Shown here one piece after another: positions 6,715-8,219 of a stretch of 8,219 nucleotides of DNA (its first letter is position 1; each line of letters begins with the position of its first letter). Both the position numbers and the translations under genes were made by a program. Source of the DNA: Deltaproteobacteria bacterium (lineage in GTDB: Bacteria > Desulfobacterota > GWC2-55-46 > JADFVP01); the NCBI GenBank assembly GCA_024275855.1, contig JAJRYL010000002.1, positions 1 to 8,219 of the forward strand, read 5' to 3'. Under the pieces are notes generated by a model. It had not been told where the DNA came from, made no database searches, and saw only the letters and a program-made list of their open reading frames with translations.

Positions 6715-8073
6715 ATGTCTGTTAAGAAGAGAATTTTCGGAACCGACGGAGTACGGGGCATAGCGAATAAAGAGCCGATGACCGCTGAGATGGCGCTGCG
6801 GTTGGGCCGCGCGATAGCCTATGTCTTTAAGAAGCAGTCGCACAGGCACAGGATTGTTGTCGGTAAAGATACCCGCCTTTCAGGTTATATGTTGGAGAGC
6901 GCGCTTATGGCCGGAATCTGTTCGATGGGAGTAGACGCCTTAATGGTAGGGCCGCTACCTACCCCCGGAATCGCCTTTATAACCACGAGCATGAGAGCGG
7001 ACGCCGGCGTGGTAATAAGCGCTTCGCATAATCCGTATCAGGATAACGGCATAAAGTTCTTTTCGAGGGACGGCTTTAAACTGCCTGACGAAATGGAGCT
7101 TGCGATAGAGAGTTTTATCTTCGACAATGAAGACCCGACCCATCGCCCGACAGCGAGGGAGGTAGGCAAGGCTTACAGGCTCGACGACGCCATAGGCCGG
7201 TATATCGTCTTTGCCAAGCACTCCTTTCCGGACGAGCTTACCCTTGAAGGTCTGACCATCGCTGTCGATTGCGCCAACGGAGCGGCTTACAAGGTCGCCC
7301 CGGCTGTATTCGAGGAACTCGGGGCGAGGGTAGTTAAGATAGGGGTTGAGCCGAACGGTGAAAATATAAATCTGAACTGCGGGCCTCTTCATACCGAAGG
7401 TCTGAAAAAGGCAGTTCTGGACTCTGAGGCAGATGTCGGTTTCGCAATAGACGGAGACGGAGACCGCTGCATAATGATAGACGAAAAGGGCAACGAGGTA
7501 GACGGCGACCATATAATGGCCATGATAGCGATAGCTATGCTGAAAGAGGGCACACTTAAGAAGAATACCCTCGTCTCTACCATCATGAGCAACTCTGCCC
7601 TTGAAGAGTGTATAGAGGCGCACGGCGGCAAGGTTGTAAGAACGGGTGTCGGGGACAGGTACGTTGTTGAAGAGATGTTAAAAAACGGCTACAACCTCGG
7701 CGGCGAGCAGTCCGGCCACATAATCTCTTTCGACCATACTACGACCGGCGACGGTATAATAACCGCCCTTCAGGCTCTAAAGATGATTGTCGAGGCGGGC
7801 AGGCCCGTTTCGGAGCTTGCCAAAGTGCTTACGCCTTACCCACAGGTGCTTGTAAACGTGGTGGTAAAAGAGAAGAGGCCGGTTGAGGAGATGCCGGTAC
7901 TTTCGGCGGCGTTGAAGCGGGTGAGTGTAAAACTCGGCAAAGAGGGCAGGGCCTTTATTCGTTACTCCGGTACCGAGTCATTGGCCCGCATAACGATTGA
8001 GGGTAAGGACAAAATAGAGATTGAGGGTATGGCAGGCGAGCTTGAGCAATTACTGAAGAAGGAAGTGGGCTGA
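6715..8073 (+). CDS. glmM: Phosphoglucosamine mutase
   Basis: GlmM converts glucosamine 6-phosphate to glucosamine 1-phosphate, the step before UDP-N-acetylglucosamine, and so feeds peptidoglycan and lipopolysaccharide synthesis. The 452-residue protein has all four regions of the alpha-D-phosphohexomutase family. The N terminus has FGTDGVRG (8-15). The active-site loop is ISASHNP (101-107), with S104 the expected phosphoserine. The magnesium loop is DGDGDR (246-251) and the sugar-binding loop GEQSGH (330-335). The phosphate-binding loop reads RYSGTES (416-422), where many members have RPSGTEP; the catalytic framework is otherwise intact. The gene overlaps pdxJ by one base. In many deltaproteobacterial and Firmicutes genomes cdaA and ybbR stand immediately upstream of glmM; here the 168 bases after folP hold neither. 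Confidence 0.98.
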   Translation: MSVKKRIFGTDGVRGIANKEPMTAEMALRLGRAIAYVFKKQSHRHRIVVGKDTRLSGYMLESALMAGICSMGVDALMVGPLPTPGIAFITTSMRADAGVVISASHNPYQDNGIKFFSRDGFKLPDEMELAIESFIFDNEDPTHRPTAREVGKAYRLDDAIGRYIVFAKHSFPDELTLEGLTIAVDCANGAAYKVAPAVFEELGARVVKIGVEPNGENINLNCGPLHTEGLKKAVLDSEADVGFAIDGDGDRCIMIDEKGNEVDGDHIMAMIAIAMLKEGTLKKNTLVSTIMSNSALEECIEAHGGKVVRTGVGDRYVVEEMLKNGYNLGGEQSGHIISFDHTTTGDGIITALQALKMIVEAGRPVSELAKVLTPYPQVLVNVVVKEKRPVEEMPVLSAALKRVSVKLGKEGRAFIRYSGTESLARITIEGKDKIEIEGMAGELEQLLKKEVG

Positions 8074-8075
8074 TG
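8059..8075 (+). promoter_or_regulatory. glmM/pdxJ stop-start overlap with internal ribosome site
   Basis: The glmM stop TGA (8071-8073) shares its last base with the pdxJ ATG (8073-8075). AAGGA (8059-8063), inside the glmM coding region, is nine bases before that ATG. The arrangement is typical of translational coupling by terminating ribosomes. Confidence 0.7.
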
Positions 8076-8219
8076 GCGACTCTATCCGTAAACGTGGACC
8101 ATGTGGCTACCGTAAGGCAGGCGCGTATGGCTAAAGAGCCGGACCCTGTTACCGCGGCCTTAATGGCGGAGCTTGCCGGAGCCGACGGGATAACCGTGCA
8201 TCTGCGTGAAGACAGACGC
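8073..8219 (+). CDS. pdxJ: Pyridoxine 5'-phosphate synthase, N-terminal part (cut by window end)
   Basis: PdxJ joins 1-deoxy-xylulose 5-phosphate and 3-amino-2-oxopropyl phosphate to form pyridoxine 5'-phosphate in the DXP-dependent vitamin B6 pathway. Only 49 codons are inside the window and the frame is open to the last base, so the gene continues beyond it; the full protein is usually about 240 residues. The visible part carries the family's N-terminal signature: [15 protein letters not shown] (4-18), the EPDPVTAA segment (22-29), and [14 protein letters not shown] (36-49), in which the final HLREDRR is nearly invariant. Translation is probably coupled to glmM. The presence of pdxJ implies the DXP-dependent B6 route and not the PdxS/PdxT one. 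Confidence 0.95.
   Translation, partial: MATLSVNVDHVATVRQARMAKEPDPVTAALMAELAGADGITVHLREDRR

Overview
The window is an 8.2 kb stretch of bacterial chromosome carrying conserved housekeeping genes, all on the plus strand: era, der, a YihY/BrkB-type membrane protein gene, ftsH, folP, glmM and the first 49 codons of pdxJ. There is no RNA gene, mobile element, CRISPR array or phage remnant. Coding density is high, GC content looks near one half, and ATA is a heavily used isoleucine codon throughout. The order ftsH-folP-...-glmM-pdxJ resembles deltaproteobacterial (Desulfobacterota-like) genomes, but related Gram-negative phyla share parts of it, so this placement is an inference and not a firm assignment.

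Layout. Positions 1-307 hold no recognisable gene. They contain a possible sigma70-type promoter (184-213) and the leader of era. Era (308-1210) and Der (1262-2572) are two ribosome-assembly GTPases, acting on the small and large subunit respectively. A six-helix inner-membrane protein (2585-3421) starts 12 bases after der. A 167-base gap (3422-3588) then carries a good promoter candidate (TTGACT, 17-base spacer, TAAGAT) abutted by an 11-base palindrome, followed by ftsH (3589-5526), the membrane-anchored AAA+ zinc protease. A strong intrinsic terminator (5556-5600) separates ftsH from folP (5644-6546, dihydropteroate synthase). A 168-base gap without a gene follows, and then glmM (6715-8073, phosphoglucosamine mutase) overlaps pdxJ (8073 onward, pyridoxine 5'-phosphate synthase) by one base.

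How the genes work together. The first block (era, der, membrane protein) is probably one transcription unit. ftsH appears to be its own unit with a promoter and terminator. folP, glmM and pdxJ serve folate, peptidoglycan/LPS precursor and vitamin B6 synthesis; glmM and pdxJ look translationally coupled.

I looked for an undescribed system and did not find one. The points worth checking are regulatory or comparative: the absence of cdaA-ybbR between folP and glmM, the palindrome at the ftsH promoter, the direct repeats upstream of glmM, the histidine-rich start of FolP, and the charged tail of FtsH.
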